Notes under the pieces: generated by a model | Databases searched by the model: none | What the model saw: the letters and a program-made list of their open reading frames with translations, nothing else | What the model was told of the DNA's origin: nothing | Part shown: piece by piece, positions 22,388 to 34,905 of the stretch | Numbering within the stretch: position 1 is the first letter of the stretch | Layout: the number at the start of each line of letters is the position of its first letter | Made by a program: the position numbers and the translations under genes | From: Astrocystis sublimbata | Taxonomy: Eukaryota; Ascomycota; Sordariomycetes; Xylariales; Xylariaceae | Reading direction: 5' to 3' | Length of the DNA: 64,000 bases | Assembly (NCBI GenBank): GCA_022453515.1 | Contig: JAJNNY010000007.1 | Span: 62,001-126,000 of the forward strand

Positions 22388-25300
22388 GCGCCGTTAGGTT
22401 TCTCTGTGGTGCAGAGTGGTTCCAGTTTCCTGGGCCCTCTTCCTTACTGTGCCAAGAGACCGTCACGATAATCTGCAGACGGTGGTGGTAGTAGGCCGTA
22501 ACTACGCATAAAAGCCACCGGTTGCCAGTCTCTGTTAGTGCTCAATTACTAGCACGGCTTATTTGCATGTTACGGCGTGTCTGATCGCTTGCTACAAGAT
22601 CGAATGCCCGCATTTTCGATTCGGTCAGAAAGGTTGTCCAATAGCGTAGCATTCTCACGCCCATGGTGGAGGATCACTAGCAACAGCCTTGATTGCAACG
22701 AGTCTAAGTAGTTTCTAGGCATTAACTAGACACAACGCTGGATTATTAGGCGAATAGCTAGCCCGCAAGCGCTCATCTCACATAGTATTAGTACTGTATG
22801 TGCATACTCAGTACTTGGTCCTGACATCAAGCAACAGCGGCTATGGTATTATTGTAAACCCGAGCGAGGCGGCAGTTACGACTGGACGTTGTTCGGCTTG
22901 CAGCCCTCTCGAGCGAACATACAACAACTAGCACAGTACACATGCTATGTTGCTCAAGGGGGCCGGACAATTCGGCATCTCACAGCAATTGGAGAGAGTA
23001 CAACGCACAGCCTTCGGCAACACAGCGCCGTGTTGAGCCCAAACACACAGATTTTCGGCCCACTTCGTTGGTTCGCGCCACACACGATCAAGTGTTCAGG
23101 CCGGACATCTCTCCGAAGGAACCTCAGATGCAAGTGAATTGGTTGCTGTTGTCCGCTTGGACGTGGAAGTCGTGATATCATAGTTTGCAACACGAAGAAC
23201 CAAGACTGCGAGAAGACTGTCCGATCAGCAACTAGGCCAACTCGCTAACTACCCTCTTACGATGAGCTACACCATTGATTGTAAACATCTTCACTTGTAT
23301 ATAAGTTCGGTCTATGCACCATGACGCAGACCTACTCTACCTTATCAGATCGTCGTTCAGAGTACAATTCAAGTGTAGTCTTTTGCGTTAGTAGCTGCAG
23401 GGCTATCTGTTTTCGGAACAAGAATCGTATGTCGTCATGAGATGCGTCTGACAATAGCGAGCCTTCGGCGTATTCGAGCTGCCTTCCAATTGTTGGTCGG
23501 TCAAGGGAAGCTTATACTAGCGTTGCATTCTGTGTTGCCGAGCCGCCGGGTACACCTGGCGAGCCTGGTATGTGAGATGGAAGTTGGTGTGTTACATTGA
23601 GGGCTCACCTCGTGCGGATACTGCAAGATCCCCACGAACGCTTCATACCGCACGCTTATTGGCTTGGGACACGCTGTGAATAAGCAGTGCCATTGATCAT
23701 GGAGCTCGGGAGGCAAGGCGTCGCCGAGCTAAGTGTCAACTGACGGTAGACATCGATACCAGCCTATTATCTGCCATGATCGGAAGGAATGTTTATAATG
23801 GCAGCAGTCAGCGTCGTCTCACAGCACAAACGTTGACTTAGGCACCTATACGGGCTTGGCGCAGGCGGTCTAGCACGTTCGATCACTTATCGTAGGTATT
23901 ATAGTCTCACCACTGGATGACATGACGTGTGATCTCACACTGAACAGCCTCGTCTAGATCTGACAGCGTTCATTGAGATCAACTCCAAGGTCTGCTTTCG
24001 CTTACATAGTCTACAAGTGCGGTCACGAGGCTATGAATCTATTGTCGATGATTAGCGGGCGTAGTGCAACCGAATGTAGAGCCCCTCGGATGAAGGCTCG
24101 CGAGGACAGCACAGCTAGGGCTGATGTGATCGCTTTTTCCCTAGCTTTCTCAGATACTTGGCGTCATCGACAGAAGTCAGGCGCAGATGACAAGTCATTG
24201 ACAATCATCATGCTAGTCATAAAGTCGGCTGATATATTGCTCCAGTTCTCTATCCAAGTAGGGTACAAGAACATTGAAGTCACGGAGACGCTTGACCTAT
24301 CGGGTTCACGGATGACGGGTTAACCAATTGCGCTGATCACAATGTGAACATTTCGGCCAATACTGAACACTTACCTTGTCAACAAGTGCACTGTTACACA
24401 TAGCCCTTCTATGTAGGCGCCGTGTTGTCTTATGATTCCCTTTCTTTCTAGCCTCGGTAAAATGCTCAAACGTTTCAGCCCTTTCGCAAATTTCCAGTGG
24501 CGCAACGATGGCAAATGAAGCAGGTCCCACGAGGCGTTCGCGTGGCGGATTATATTGGGAGTACCGATCTCGGCGTGGTCCGCGAGTTTAGATGTCAGGT
24601 ACCAAAGACAAATGTGAGGTTGCATGTTGCACGAAGCGCGGGGAGTACATGACATAACCAACCTGCCGGACTTCTAGTCATACCGCACGTATCAATGTCT
24701 CAACACGGGATCGGATCTTAAATGGGACAATATCGTTCTTGTCCGACAGTGAAAAGTCACTTTGCATATTCCCCGTCCATGTAAGCAATTATCAGATCTT
24801 GACTTCTATCGCAAACCCAATTATTCTCCCTTCATTGGCAAATGTTTCGGAACTGTCAGCTCTGTTGTGTAGTGTCATTGCCAATTTGACCTGTTTTTGG
24901 CCGTGTTTGTCAAAAAAGCGTGAAACATGTGGCGGCACAATTTGCATAGGTCAGCCTCAGCTGCTTCAGCTGCTCTTTGTAATTTGTGACAGGTACGGAG
25001 CGACTGATACCGATGAGATATCCGTCAACAGCTCACAACTTTTTAGAGCAACCACTTTTCTCTCTGATAGCGAAATCCCGCAGCCATGCTGGGTTGGTAC
25101 CCCTGGTGTTTGTGCAAGGAGGGTTGTGTGCCAGATTCATCATAAGCATTTGACTCCAATTCAAGCACACAACAGGTCTGACATTATTGCAGACTGGATA
25201 CCAGACAGCATGTAAGCAGCGATGGAAACATAAACCACGTTAAGTTTACACTACAATTCCTCAGGCTATAAACTCATATGACCGAAGAGCACATGGCAGG

Positions 25301-25407
25301 TGAGGCAAGTCTTAGATACATGGTACGTCTAGCACATGAACAAGTACGATGCTCGATTGGTGACATGTTGGGCTCAAACTCCTACTCCCACACATCGTGA
25401 TTCTATC

Positions 25408-26714
25408 TTACTCTCCACCTTCGCCTTCGCCTTTGCCTTCGCCTCCAGACTGTGTTGGTGCCGTAACTCGGGCGAAATCCCAGAATTGGTTTGGCCTTGT
25501 CGAATCAGAAGGCGCCTTGTAGTTCTTGTCTGAGGGGAGATAGTAATCGTACGAAGCAATCGGTTGCTCCTCGAACGGGCCGGCGAGGTCGTAGTTGTAG
25601 ATATACTTCTTATCCCCATCAGATGCGACCTCGGTACGTGTATTAGGTAGGATAGCCTCCACTGTTATCCGGGCGTTGTAGTCGAGTGAGGCCATAAGTG
25701 TCCAGGCATTGATCCCCGTCATCTCGATCCTTTCCTGGTAGGGATTCACCCACTGTGGCATGCTCTTGATGGTGTGCTCGCGGGTAAACTCCATGCCTCC
25801 AGTATACCAATCGATGACTATCACGCATATAGTTAGTCAACTGTGTCAATATTACTCGGCGTTGATTGAGGCGAGTTTGGGTAGCTAGGGCGGTCCTCAC
25901 TCTGTTTGATGAGACACTTGACAGTGGCAAAACTGCGCTCTCCTGACGACTGCTCGTCAAATGCCATCGGACTGGAGAATGCCTCAATGATCATAGCCTT
26001 TGAAACGTCATAGCCTGCCTCCTCCCAGATCTGGAAGAGACGCCACCTTATCCTTTCCATGCGTTCCGGGATAGGAGTATGCCGCCCGTTGGCGTCGGGT
26101 TCGGGCGATCGCCGAGAATCGAAGATTGCATATGCGAGTAGTTGATTGTAATAGTCTTCTCGCTCCGGATCAGGGAGCGTGAACCATACTATGATGACCC
26201 AGTCACTGCCCCAGTTGTCCTCTACCCAGATGGGCAGAATGACCCAAGGCCGCTTCGTTATGTTGGCGTAGAACCTGTATATTGTCTTACCGGAGCCATG
26301 TTCAGTCGTCTGGTAGACCTTCTTCTGCATAGTTTTGAACATGGCGTCTGCTGCGTGCAAGTCAGAACCCCACAGTTCTGGACCATTCGGGGAAGCAATG
26401 TGCATATATCTGCGTGCTTCTCCAGGCATGCACTTCCACAAGTGGTCAAATGCGACGTCCAAGGCTGGCGGTTTTATGGGAGCGTTGCGAGCGACCTGGA
26501 GGCTGGATAGGGCACTCCTCGTGCGGAACGAGTGGTCGACGTAGGTCGGGTAGGGAACATCTCGTATACCTCTCCGATCCTGGGGAATCGGGTCATACGT
26601 CCTGTCGGTGATAGTCCAGGAATGGGACATGCGCAATTGATATTCAGGTACCGCGTCTGGCTCAACAACCGGGTCGCCGTCTCCCATTGGCGTGTCGGCG
26701 TCATGGAATTCCAT
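25408..26714 (-). CDS. Hypothetical protein, degenerate Ulp1/C48-like fold
   Basis: An unrecognised protein of 407 residues. The exons on the minus strand are 26714..25901 and 25817..25408; the 83-bp intron (GTGAGG, branch TGACTAAC, acceptor TGATAG) is phase 1. The ATG at 26714 (MEFHDADTP) is the first true ATG in frame. The middle resembles the Ulp1 peptidase layout: a strand SDWVIIVWF (about 170-178), YAIFDSR with Asp199, a helix ERIRWRLFQIWEEAGYDV, then Q255 and SSGERSFATVKCL. In active Ulp1 enzymes the first strand carries His-Trp and the last segment Asp-Cys-Gly. Here His is replaced by Asp171 and the Cys position by Ser, so catalysis is unlikely. The tail is a Gly/Glu/Lys low-complexity run ending EGKGEGEGGE. 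The fold assignment is my inference from pattern, not a database hit. Confidence 0.7.
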
Positions 26715-28153
26715 ATCTTCGTTCTTAGTATTAATATTAGGAGGCACAGATTTTCCTCAGATATCAAGCTCGTGAAGCCGCAGCCGGAATTTGCGTCTTA
26801 TCTGGAATGCCACCCCTGAATGATGAAGTAAATAGACTTTTATACCAGTGGCCAAGCGAGGAGAAACCGAGAGCCTGGGGGTTGGGAATAGGCAACTGAG
26901 TAAACATGTACGTGTCTATTCGTCCGCGATAGTCAGGGTCTATAGTATCACTCCGTAGCTCCTAAGTGTACTTGAAGATTGAGGTGCTGACAGGTTTAAA
27001 AGTATAAGACAATGGAAATGGCTAAATAGACAAGTCGTGTTCCTGACAATGCCAGGATCTGGTGTACTAGGGACTGGTTGCGGTTGGGTGGTCTTTGTTC
27101 CTATATAGTTCATGTCCTCTAGTTACTATCTTTGTTAGAAAGCAACGTTTGCAAGCAAGAGACGGATTACCATCAAAGCAAAAGACGAAAGCCTTCTGGC
27201 GGTGAGAATCAACAGGCTCTACAAGAGCTGGAAATGAAACAGGAGGCCATCGGATTTCATAGTGATTGTCATTAGAGCTCATGAACCAAGTAACAGTTGC
27301 CTATCAGTAGAAACTGCCGACTGAGATGTTACAGTCGGAATTTCCATGCTGGGACCTGTTTGATCATGGAGGAGCCCGGTGCTATGAGAAATGCTGAGTC
27401 GTAGTGTCATAGTGTCATAGTGTACCGCTGCGGTTCGGCAGCGTTCTACCATTAGTTGGTGTTAGACATATTATTGCGAACAATTATCAAGAGGCGAAAT
27501 AGTGAGTTCTGGGAGTTTCGCGAGTTGGTAGACAGATATTATGACGCAGTTCTCTTTTCTGTAAGTGGTGAAGGAATCAAGGAGGTAATAGTACCTAGGT
27601 ACATGTAGGTAAGTACCCAGTCTTTTGCACTTAAGCACGACTATTCGTGTATCGCGTGGTTACCCCGCGGCGCGCGCGGTGGACCCCGGCCCGCCCTAGT
27701 GCGATATCAAATAAAGAGCTTACCTTAAGGCAAGCGCGTCTCGCGGATGGCGTCGCGCTTTCAACAACCTAGCTAGGGCTTTCGTGCTGCACGGACATTG
27801 CAAACGCGTTTTCCCATTTCCAACCCGTTCCATACCAATTGGCTGGAATCCCCTATCTGTATACCTACCTCTCTACCACGACAGAGTCTAGGCTTCTAAT
27901 ACAACTTCCTAATCTCTACGTCGCCTCACTCATCCCGTCGCTACCGGGCAATAGGAGGTCGTTGTTCTATATTCTAAAATAAATTTGATATCTCTCGTCC
28001 TTCTCGTTTCCATCTTTGGTCTTTGCGACACAGTCGTATTGTCCCTGTTCTTTTGCTTCGTGATCGTCGGCCTGGGTTGTATAATTCACACTTTGCTGGC
28101 GCTCGTCTTATGTTTACGGAATAGAGAATTGCAGAGCCTAGAAATTCTTCGAG
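26715..28153. other. Intergenic with MSH6 promoter
   Basis: There is no gene here. The left part is the upstream region of the hypothetical protein. The right part has a CpG-rich island at 27655-27760 followed by an ACGCGT box at 27804 and a pyrimidine-rich leader before MSH6. TACCTAGGTA-type palindromes lie at 27592-27601. Confidence 0.6.
27804..27809. promoter_or_regulatory. MCB-like box (ACGCGT) upstream of MSH6
   Basis: ACGCGT is the Mlu I cell-cycle box bound by the MBF (Mbp1-Swi6) factor, which drives G1/S transcription of replication and repair genes, MSH6 included, in yeast. Here one copy lies 345 bp before the MSH6 ATG, with CGCG-containing words nearby at 27670-27755. That MBF uses it in this species is inferred. 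Confidence 0.4.
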
Positions 28154-31100
28154 ATGGGCGAGGTACGAACACCGGCCAAGCCGCCCTCGCTGTCGAGGAA
28201 GCCCAGCTCTGGCTCTTCCGCGACAGCAACAGCAACAGCAACAGCAACACGCAAACAGCAGAGCATTCTGGGCTTCTTTGCTAAATCCTCCCCTTCCGCG
28301 CCCCCGAAATCTTCCGCCACCTCGGCCACTCCAATTCGTACCTCGTGCCTGCAGGAGACAACCAAGTCCAACTCGCTCCAGCTCAACAGGTCCAAGAAGC
28401 CCTCCAACGCCACCCCCGTCCCTAGCAGCGACGCCCTTGAACCATCCAGCTCCCAAGAAAACCACGAGGCCGCCAGCGTTACCCCCACCAACAAGGTACC
28501 TCCTCACCCTACACCACCCCCTACCCTTAACCGTCCCGCTCGCTGACAGAGCTATCCTACCAGAAGCCGGCTGCCCCCGCCAAGGCCATCATGAATAGCA
28601 GTCCTTCGCGCAAGGCACGTTTGCCCGAACCTCAATTCCCGTGCGCTATAGCCCCTCGACTAACCAGTGTCCCCTTTTAGGCCAAGAAGACGGTCAGCTA
28701 CGTCGAGTCTTCTGACGACGACGATGACGAAGATGTCTTTGCAGCCCTGGAAGCCTCGCGCTCCCAGAGACGTGGCCGACAACGGGCCAAGCCCATTGTG
28801 GAAGACGACGAAGATGATTATAACGAGCCAGACGGGGATGCTGCCCCGGACGACGACGGTAGGCTCCCAGCGGGAATTGCTCGTGTACCGATGCTGACTT
28901 TGCTTAGACGAGATGGCGGATTTCGTAGTTTCGGACGACTCGGACGCTCCGTCTAGGAAGAGAAAGCGACCGGCCAAACCCACCGCAGCGCGGAAGCGAT
29001 CGCAAGCCTCACCATCCATCCCGAAGCAGGAGGAGAGCGACGCGGGAGACGACGAGCTTATGGCAGACCTGCCCTCGACCTCGACTGCGCAGAAATGGAC
29101 CTACGACCCCGAAAGCGTCGATCCCGTCAAGCTGAGGGCAGCATCCGCCAAGAAGCAAGCAGCAAACAAGGTCAAGGCACATACACGCGAGCCCGAGGAT
29201 CGATACCCTTGGCTTGCTAAGATCACAGACATCAATCGACACCCGCCCGATCACCCCGACTACGACCCCGCTACCGTCTACGTGCCACCCTCGGCTTGGA
29301 ACCAGTTCTCCGCTTTCGAGAAGCAGTACTGGGAGATCAAGCAGAAGCTCTGGACCACCGTCGTCTTCTTCAAAAAGGGCAAGTTCTACGAATTATACGA
29401 GAACGATGCAACAATCGGGCACCAGCTCTTCGACCTGAAGCTCACCGATCGTGTCAACATGCGCATGGTCGGTGTTCCCGAGAGCTCCCTGGAGATGTGG
29501 CAGAACCAGTTCATTGCCAAGGGATACAAGGTCGCGCGCGTTGACCAGATGGAGACGGCTCTCGGCAAAGAGATGCGAGAGAGGGACGGTGGCAAGGCGA
29601 AAAAGCAGGACAAGATTATCCGCCGCGAGCTCGCCTCCATCCTCACGGGCGGCACCCTCGTCGACGGCAGCATGCTGCAGGACGACACAGCGACGTACTG
29701 CGTGGCCATTAAAGAGTCCGTCGTTGGCGATCACCCGGCCTTCGGGGTCGCTTTTGTCGACGCAGCGACCGGCCAGTTCTTCCTTTCCGAATTTGAGGAT
29801 GACGTGGACCTGACCAAATTCGAGACGTTGGTCGCTCAGACGAGTCCGCGTGAACTCCTCTTGGAAAAGTCGCGTATCTCGACCAAGGCCCTTCGAATCC
29901 TCAAGAACAGCACCTCGCCCCTCACCATTTGGAACTACTTCAAGCCGGGTACGGAGTTTTGGGAGGCCGACCTAACTCGTCGCGAGCTTGGCTGCAACGG
30001 GTATTTTGCGTCAGAGGACAGCGAAGAAGAGGTTTGGCCCGAGGTCCTGTCCGAGGCCCAAGACAAGGACTTGCTGATGTCTGCGCTCGGTGCCCTTGTG
30101 CAGTACCTGCGCGTGCTCAAGATTGAGCGCAACCTATTGTCCCAGCGCAATTTCACTTGGTACAATCCTATCCATAAGAATGGCACGCTCATCCTGGACG
30201 GCCAGACCCTGATCAACCTGGAGGTCTTCGCCAACTCTGTTGATGGTGGCGCCGGAGGCACTCTATTCTCCTTGCTCAACCGTTGCGTGACCCCATTCGG
30301 CAAGCGACTGTTCCGTCAATGGGTCTGTCACCCGCTGTGCAATATCCAGAAAATCAATGAGCGATTAGATGCAGTTGATATGCTGAACGCGGATGTTGGT
30401 GTGCGCGAGCAGTTCTCATCTCAGTTCGCCAAAATGCCCGATCTCGAGCGTCTGTTGTCCCGGATACACGCCGGTGCTTGTCGGCCCGAAGACTTTGCCA
30501 GAGTCTTGGAGGGATTCGAGCAGATCGAGTACACGATGAGCCTCCTCGACAAGTTCGGCGGCGGAAACGGCCTCGTCGACCGCCTTATATCTGCTATGCC
30601 CGATCTCAATGAGCCTCTGTCATACTGGAAATCGGCCTTTGATCGAAAGAAGGCGCGTGAAGAGAAGATCCTCATCCCGGAGCGTGGCATTGAGGAAGAC
30701 TTTGATAGTAGCCACGACACCATCGTCGCAATCAAGGAAGACCTACAATCTCTGCTTGCTCAGAAGAAAGCCGAATTGAAGGCTAAGACGATCAAATTCA
30801 CCGATGTCGGCAAGGAGGTCTACCAGATAGAAGTACCCAAATCCGTCAAGGTCCCCAAGGATTGGCAGCAGATGTCGGCGACCGCCAGCGTCAAACGCTA
30901 CTACTTCAAGGAGCTCATATCGCTCGTCCGAAAGCTGCAGGAGGCCGAGGAAACACATTCGCAGCTACTACGAGAGGTATCTCTCCGCTTCGCTAAAAGA
31001 TTCGATGTGGACTACGAGATTTGGCTGCAAGCCATCCGCATCGTGTCCCAATTGGACTGTCTAGTCAGTCTAGCTAAGGCTTCGTCCTCGCTGGGCGAGC

Positions 31101-32021
31101 CAAGCTGCCGCCCCGAATTCGTTGACGAAGAACGCAGTGTCGTCGAGTTCACTGAGCTCCGACACCCGTGCATGCTGAACACAGTTGACGACTTCATTCC
31201 CAATGATATTGTTCTGGGAGGCGATTCTGCCAAGATCGACCTACTGACAGGTGCCAATGCGGCTGGTAAATCTACAATCCTCCGAATGGTAAGCTCCTCA
31301 TCGTCTTGATCTGCTTCGTGTTTTATACTAACGTGACCAGTCATGTACCGCCGTCATCATGGCTCAGATAGGCTGCTACGTGCCAGCTTCTGCGGCGCGC
31401 CTCACCCCGTGCGACCGCATCATGTCACGGCTTGGTGCCAACGACAATATCTTCGCGGCGCAATCCACATTCTTCGTCGAGTTGTCCGAGACGAAGAAAA
31501 TCCTCTCGGAAGCAACGCCACGCTCTCTCGTCATTCTTGACGAGCTGGGTCGGGGCACCTCGAGCTACGATGGAGTCGCAGTGGCGCAGGCCGTCCTACA
31601 TCATGTCGCCACCCACATCGGATGCATTGGCTTCTTTGCCACACACTACCACTCACTCGCCACCGAGTTTGAAAACCACCCCGAGATTCGGGCCAAGCGG
31701 ATGCAGATCCACGTCGACGATGAGAACAGGCAGGTCACGTTCTTATATAAGCTTGAGGATGGAGTGGCCGAAGGCAGCTTCGGCATGCATTGTGCGGCCA
31801 TGTGTGGCATTTCCCACCGCGTGATCGAGCGCGCCGAGGTCGCTGCGAGGGAATGGGAACACACGAGTCGTCTCAAAGAAAGTCTCGATCGTGCTAGAGA
31901 AGGCTGTTACATACCGCTAGGCGTCTTGAGTGACGTGGCTGCCCTTCTCGACGAGGGCAAGAGCTCTGATATTGCTGCGAAGAGCCTGGATGTGCTCACA
32001 CAGGCGATTGAAGCCTTATAA
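28154..32021 (+). CDS. msh6: DNA mismatch repair protein MSH6
   Basis: The MutS-alpha subunit that, with MSH2, recognises base mismatches and small loops. There are five exons: 28154..28495, 28564..28614, 28681..28858, 28908..31288 and 31341..32021, giving 1210 residues. A PCNA-binding PIP box QQSILGFF lies at residues 35-42, followed by a long disordered acidic N-terminus. The mismatch-probing Phe-X-Glu motif is in KKGKFYELYE (about residue 349). Walker A is GANAAGKST (about 972), interrupted soon after by the last intron at LRM/SCTAV. Walker B is LVILDELGRGTSSYDG (about 1047). The second intron (28615..28680) begins GC rather than GT (AAG/GCACGT), has a CTAAC branch point and ends TTTTAG; no GT donor keeps the frame. 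A CAGCAA hexamer repeat in exon 1 encodes alternating Ala-Thr. Confidence 0.96.
28223..28249. repeat. CAGCAA hexanucleotide microsatellite in MSH6 exon 1
   Basis: Four direct copies of CAGCAA with flanking partial copies encode an Ala-Thr repeat just before the PIP box. Unit length keeps the frame, so copy-number changes would only lengthen the linker. Confidence 0.8.
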
Positions 32022-32631
32022 GTGAAAGATAAAAGAGAGAGGAAAGGAAGTGAGTGCTCGTGGAGATGGGTTATTTTGCTCGAAGCGGGAAATACCCCTG
32101 ATGTGATCATAGTTGGGTCTTACTCGATGTAGGTTTTTGTTGCTCGTCTTTGCTATATTTGCTAAGACAGCTTGTGTGTGTACCTTATATGTGTGTACGG
32201 CGTTGGGGCAAAAATGACGGGAATCGGTACGAGGTAGATAGGAACAGCTGGACGCTGTTATATGCACGGTATGTATGCATGGTGTGTTAATATCAAATTA
32301 GGAATCGAAGGAATATTATCCTTGAACTTTTAGTTCCTCTTTGATATCGTGAATTAGCCGCACAATGTCATCTCACTTTTGAAGCTGATTTAGACAGATT
32401 TATGGACTGGACTGTCCTTAGTTATAGTTCAGGCAGTATGGGAAGGTTGTTAAGGACAGTTTAAGGGATGGCGCGGAGACTCGGTGGATCTAGGTGAGTA
32501 CAGACTTGAAAATCTTATATCATTCAAATTCAGATACGCAGTTACAATTAACCTTCCAGCCTGTTGATGGTCTTCTACCCCCGTTTATTCTTGAAGAGAA
32601 AAGAACGTGACACGGTTTTTGTCCATGTCTC
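32022..32631. other. Intergenic, convergent 3' flanks
   Basis: Sequence between the MSH6 stop and the NCS1 permease stop, AT-rich and without a gene. It probably contains both 3' UTRs. Confidence 0.6.
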
Positions 32632-34905
32632 TCACCCTTCTTTCGCATTCATATTGCCAACCCCATCTGACAATCTGAACTTCCCATCTGAGCCCTCCTC
32701 CACACTACTCGTGCGCGGGTAGGCCTCAACGGCAACCTGGTCCAAATCCCAGACCGTCTCAGCGACAAGCGTCTCCTTGGCCGAGAACGCATAGCTTAAC
32801 ACCACGTACAAGAAGATGGCCGTGACGAACCCGAACATCCAATTGAAAGTGTACAGGTTCGCCAGCCCGTCATTGATATGCACAGCGTCCGGTCCGCTGA
32901 TACTGAGCCCGAGGCCCGGCAGCAGCGGAGCCACAGGGACGATGAAGGCGACGACGGCTCGCCAGTTGCAGCCAGCAACGTACCTGTACCTGCCGTCCGG
33001 GTTGTACAGCGCCGGGATGTCGACCTTCTGCTTCTTGACGAGCCAGAAGTCGGCCGTCATGATGCCTGCAAGAGGGCCGAGGAAGACGGCATAGCCGCCC
33101 AGGAAAGCCAGCAGCGTCTCGGCGGAGCTGAGGATCTTCCAGGGCACGAGGACCCAGCCGGCGATAACGGCAGCAATGAAGCAGCCGCGACGGATGTTGA
33201 CCCAGCGCGGGAAGAGCACCGTCAAGTCGTTGGCGGCGGAGACGGAGTTGGCCGTGATGTTGGTGCCCACCTGCGCGAGGTACCAGGCCAGTGCGGCGAA
33301 GAAGGCGGCCGCTCGCCCACCAGATCCGTATTCGAGCCATAGCGAGATGATATCTAGGGGGTTCCAGAGGTACTCACCCGTGAAGACATGTGCGGCCGAC
33401 GTCGTGACGATGCCGATGATGCCGCATATGGTGAATAGCACCGGCATCGCGGGCAGCTGGATGAACTGCCCGTTCGGACTCCGTGCATAGCGCGTGAAAT
33501 CGGGCATGTTGACGCTCAGCGTCGCCCAGGTGCCGGTCACGGAGGACATGCTTGAGAGCCAAAGGTAGGCGTATTCTGAAGGCGAGTGGTTGTGAGCAAA
33601 CCAAATTTTCGTTATCATATCTTAAGATACAGGAGTGGACTGCTGGGGGAACAAGGGGTGGCCATCGGCTTGTGTTGTCAATCTCCTTAAAGACACAGTG
33701 ACCCAAATGAACTACTTAACGGATAATGGCCAGGAAATAGTGAGAGAGAGGAACTTACGTGATCCGCTCACGGTAGCTTTTTGCGAAAAAATTTCGCCGC
33801 CGCCACCGGCTTTGTGTACAGACCACCCGAGGAGCGCGAGTGCAGAGACCGGAGCTGCGACCAGCTTGACCCAGAACAGCGGCTTCAGCTTGGTCGGGTG
33901 GATGAGCAAAAGGGGCAGCTGGATGATCCAGAACAAAAAGTAGGATATAAAACCCTGCGTGGTGAGACCGGCCGACGCGGGCAGCTGGTTCGGAATATCG
34001 TTATAGGAGGGCGCCCAAGCGCGGAGCATGATAGTTATGCATTGCGCGCCGTTGGCACTCTGAATGCCGAGCCAGAACATGGCCAGAATGGCGCGGCTCA
34101 CGATGGCAAAGTAGCGCAGATAGTACCCGAAGCTACTGGTCGCAATGACGGAGAAGGGGACGTGCAGGCGGGACCCGATGGCGCCGTTGAGTACGATGGG
34201 GATGGCTACGACGAAATTGCCGAGGAACATGATGGGGATAGCTTCCCGCCACGAGAGCCCGACGGAGAGAATTGCAGACGCCGTCTGCCATGTTGTGAGA
34301 TTGAGAACATCAGTGGCCCAGTAAGCAATGATGGTCCAGGAACTCCAGGTTTGGTGTTCAGGAGGTGTTGGGTCTATGCTCGCCCGAAGATGTTAGTTTA
34401 GCCAAATCCAGCAAGAGTGCCGCCGGGTGTAGTCTAAAGTGTAGAAGAACACTCGACGTACCCATATCTCGGTTTGTCCAGACGTGAGCTGGAGCAAGGG
34501 CTCCGGCTTGTTTGGGAATCTCCCATGAGTGTAGAGACGTGCATCTCCGCTTGACATCAGAGGCAGATGGCTTCTTCACTGTGAAGAGTTGGGAGTTAGT
34601 AACGATAGTCTCTCGTTCACAGATTCGGCTCAGTATCAAGAATGATACAAAGGGAAGCTTGGAAGATGTTGCTACTGCAGGCGATAATTGAGATTACCAA
34701 GAACACGTACTATTGAATTCTGCTAGCAAGAGTTGCAAGCAATGGCTGTGACAAGATAGCAGCCGGACTTGGACCGGTGTTGTTTGTCAAAATATCTGAA
34801 GCGTCTCAGACAATATTTCCCGGGCTGAGTAACAAACAACCAGTCCTCCCACTGTCAGATATCTCGCTTACAGCGAGGAGAAGTACGCATAGAGGTGCAA
34901 GGCAT
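32632..34905 (-). CDS. NCS1 nucleobase:cation symporter (Fur-type permease)
   Basis: A plasma-membrane permease of the NCS1 family, whose fungal members import uracil, allantoin, uridine, cytosine/purines or related compounds. The minus-strand exons are 34905..34872 (tentative), 34578..34462, 34373..33759 and 33575..32632, about 569 residues. Diagnostic segments are TNRDMDPTPPEHQTW, YWATDVLNLTTWQTASA (helix 1), WATLSVNMPDFTRYA (helix 6) and GPLAGIMTADFWLVKKQKVD. The joins at the 88-bp and 183-bp introns restore these exactly. The first exon is weak: a 293-bp intron would link an ATG at 34905 or 34890 (donor GTAAGC, acceptor CTTCACAG with a CTAAC branch) to LKKPSASDVKRR. The substrate cannot be assigned from sequence alone. 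GATA-type words upstream suggest nitrogen control. Confidence 0.87.

Larger units (their letters stand above)
20321..25407. other. 5-kb gene desert
   Basis: There is no supportable gene over 5.1 kb. Open frames are all under 160 codons, and none shows a family motif or splice structure. A homopolymer of 19 T lies at 22369-22387. Base composition is close to even, unlike the GC-rich coding blocks. No terminal repeats or transposase-like frame were recognised; old, mutated repeat remnants cannot be excluded by eye. The tyrosinase promoter occupies the left edge. Confidence 0.6.

Noticed and set aside
24739..25215. A 158-codon open frame in the gene desert
   Set aside because: There is no signal, domain or splice context, and AT/GC usage is unlike neighbouring genes; it is probably chance.
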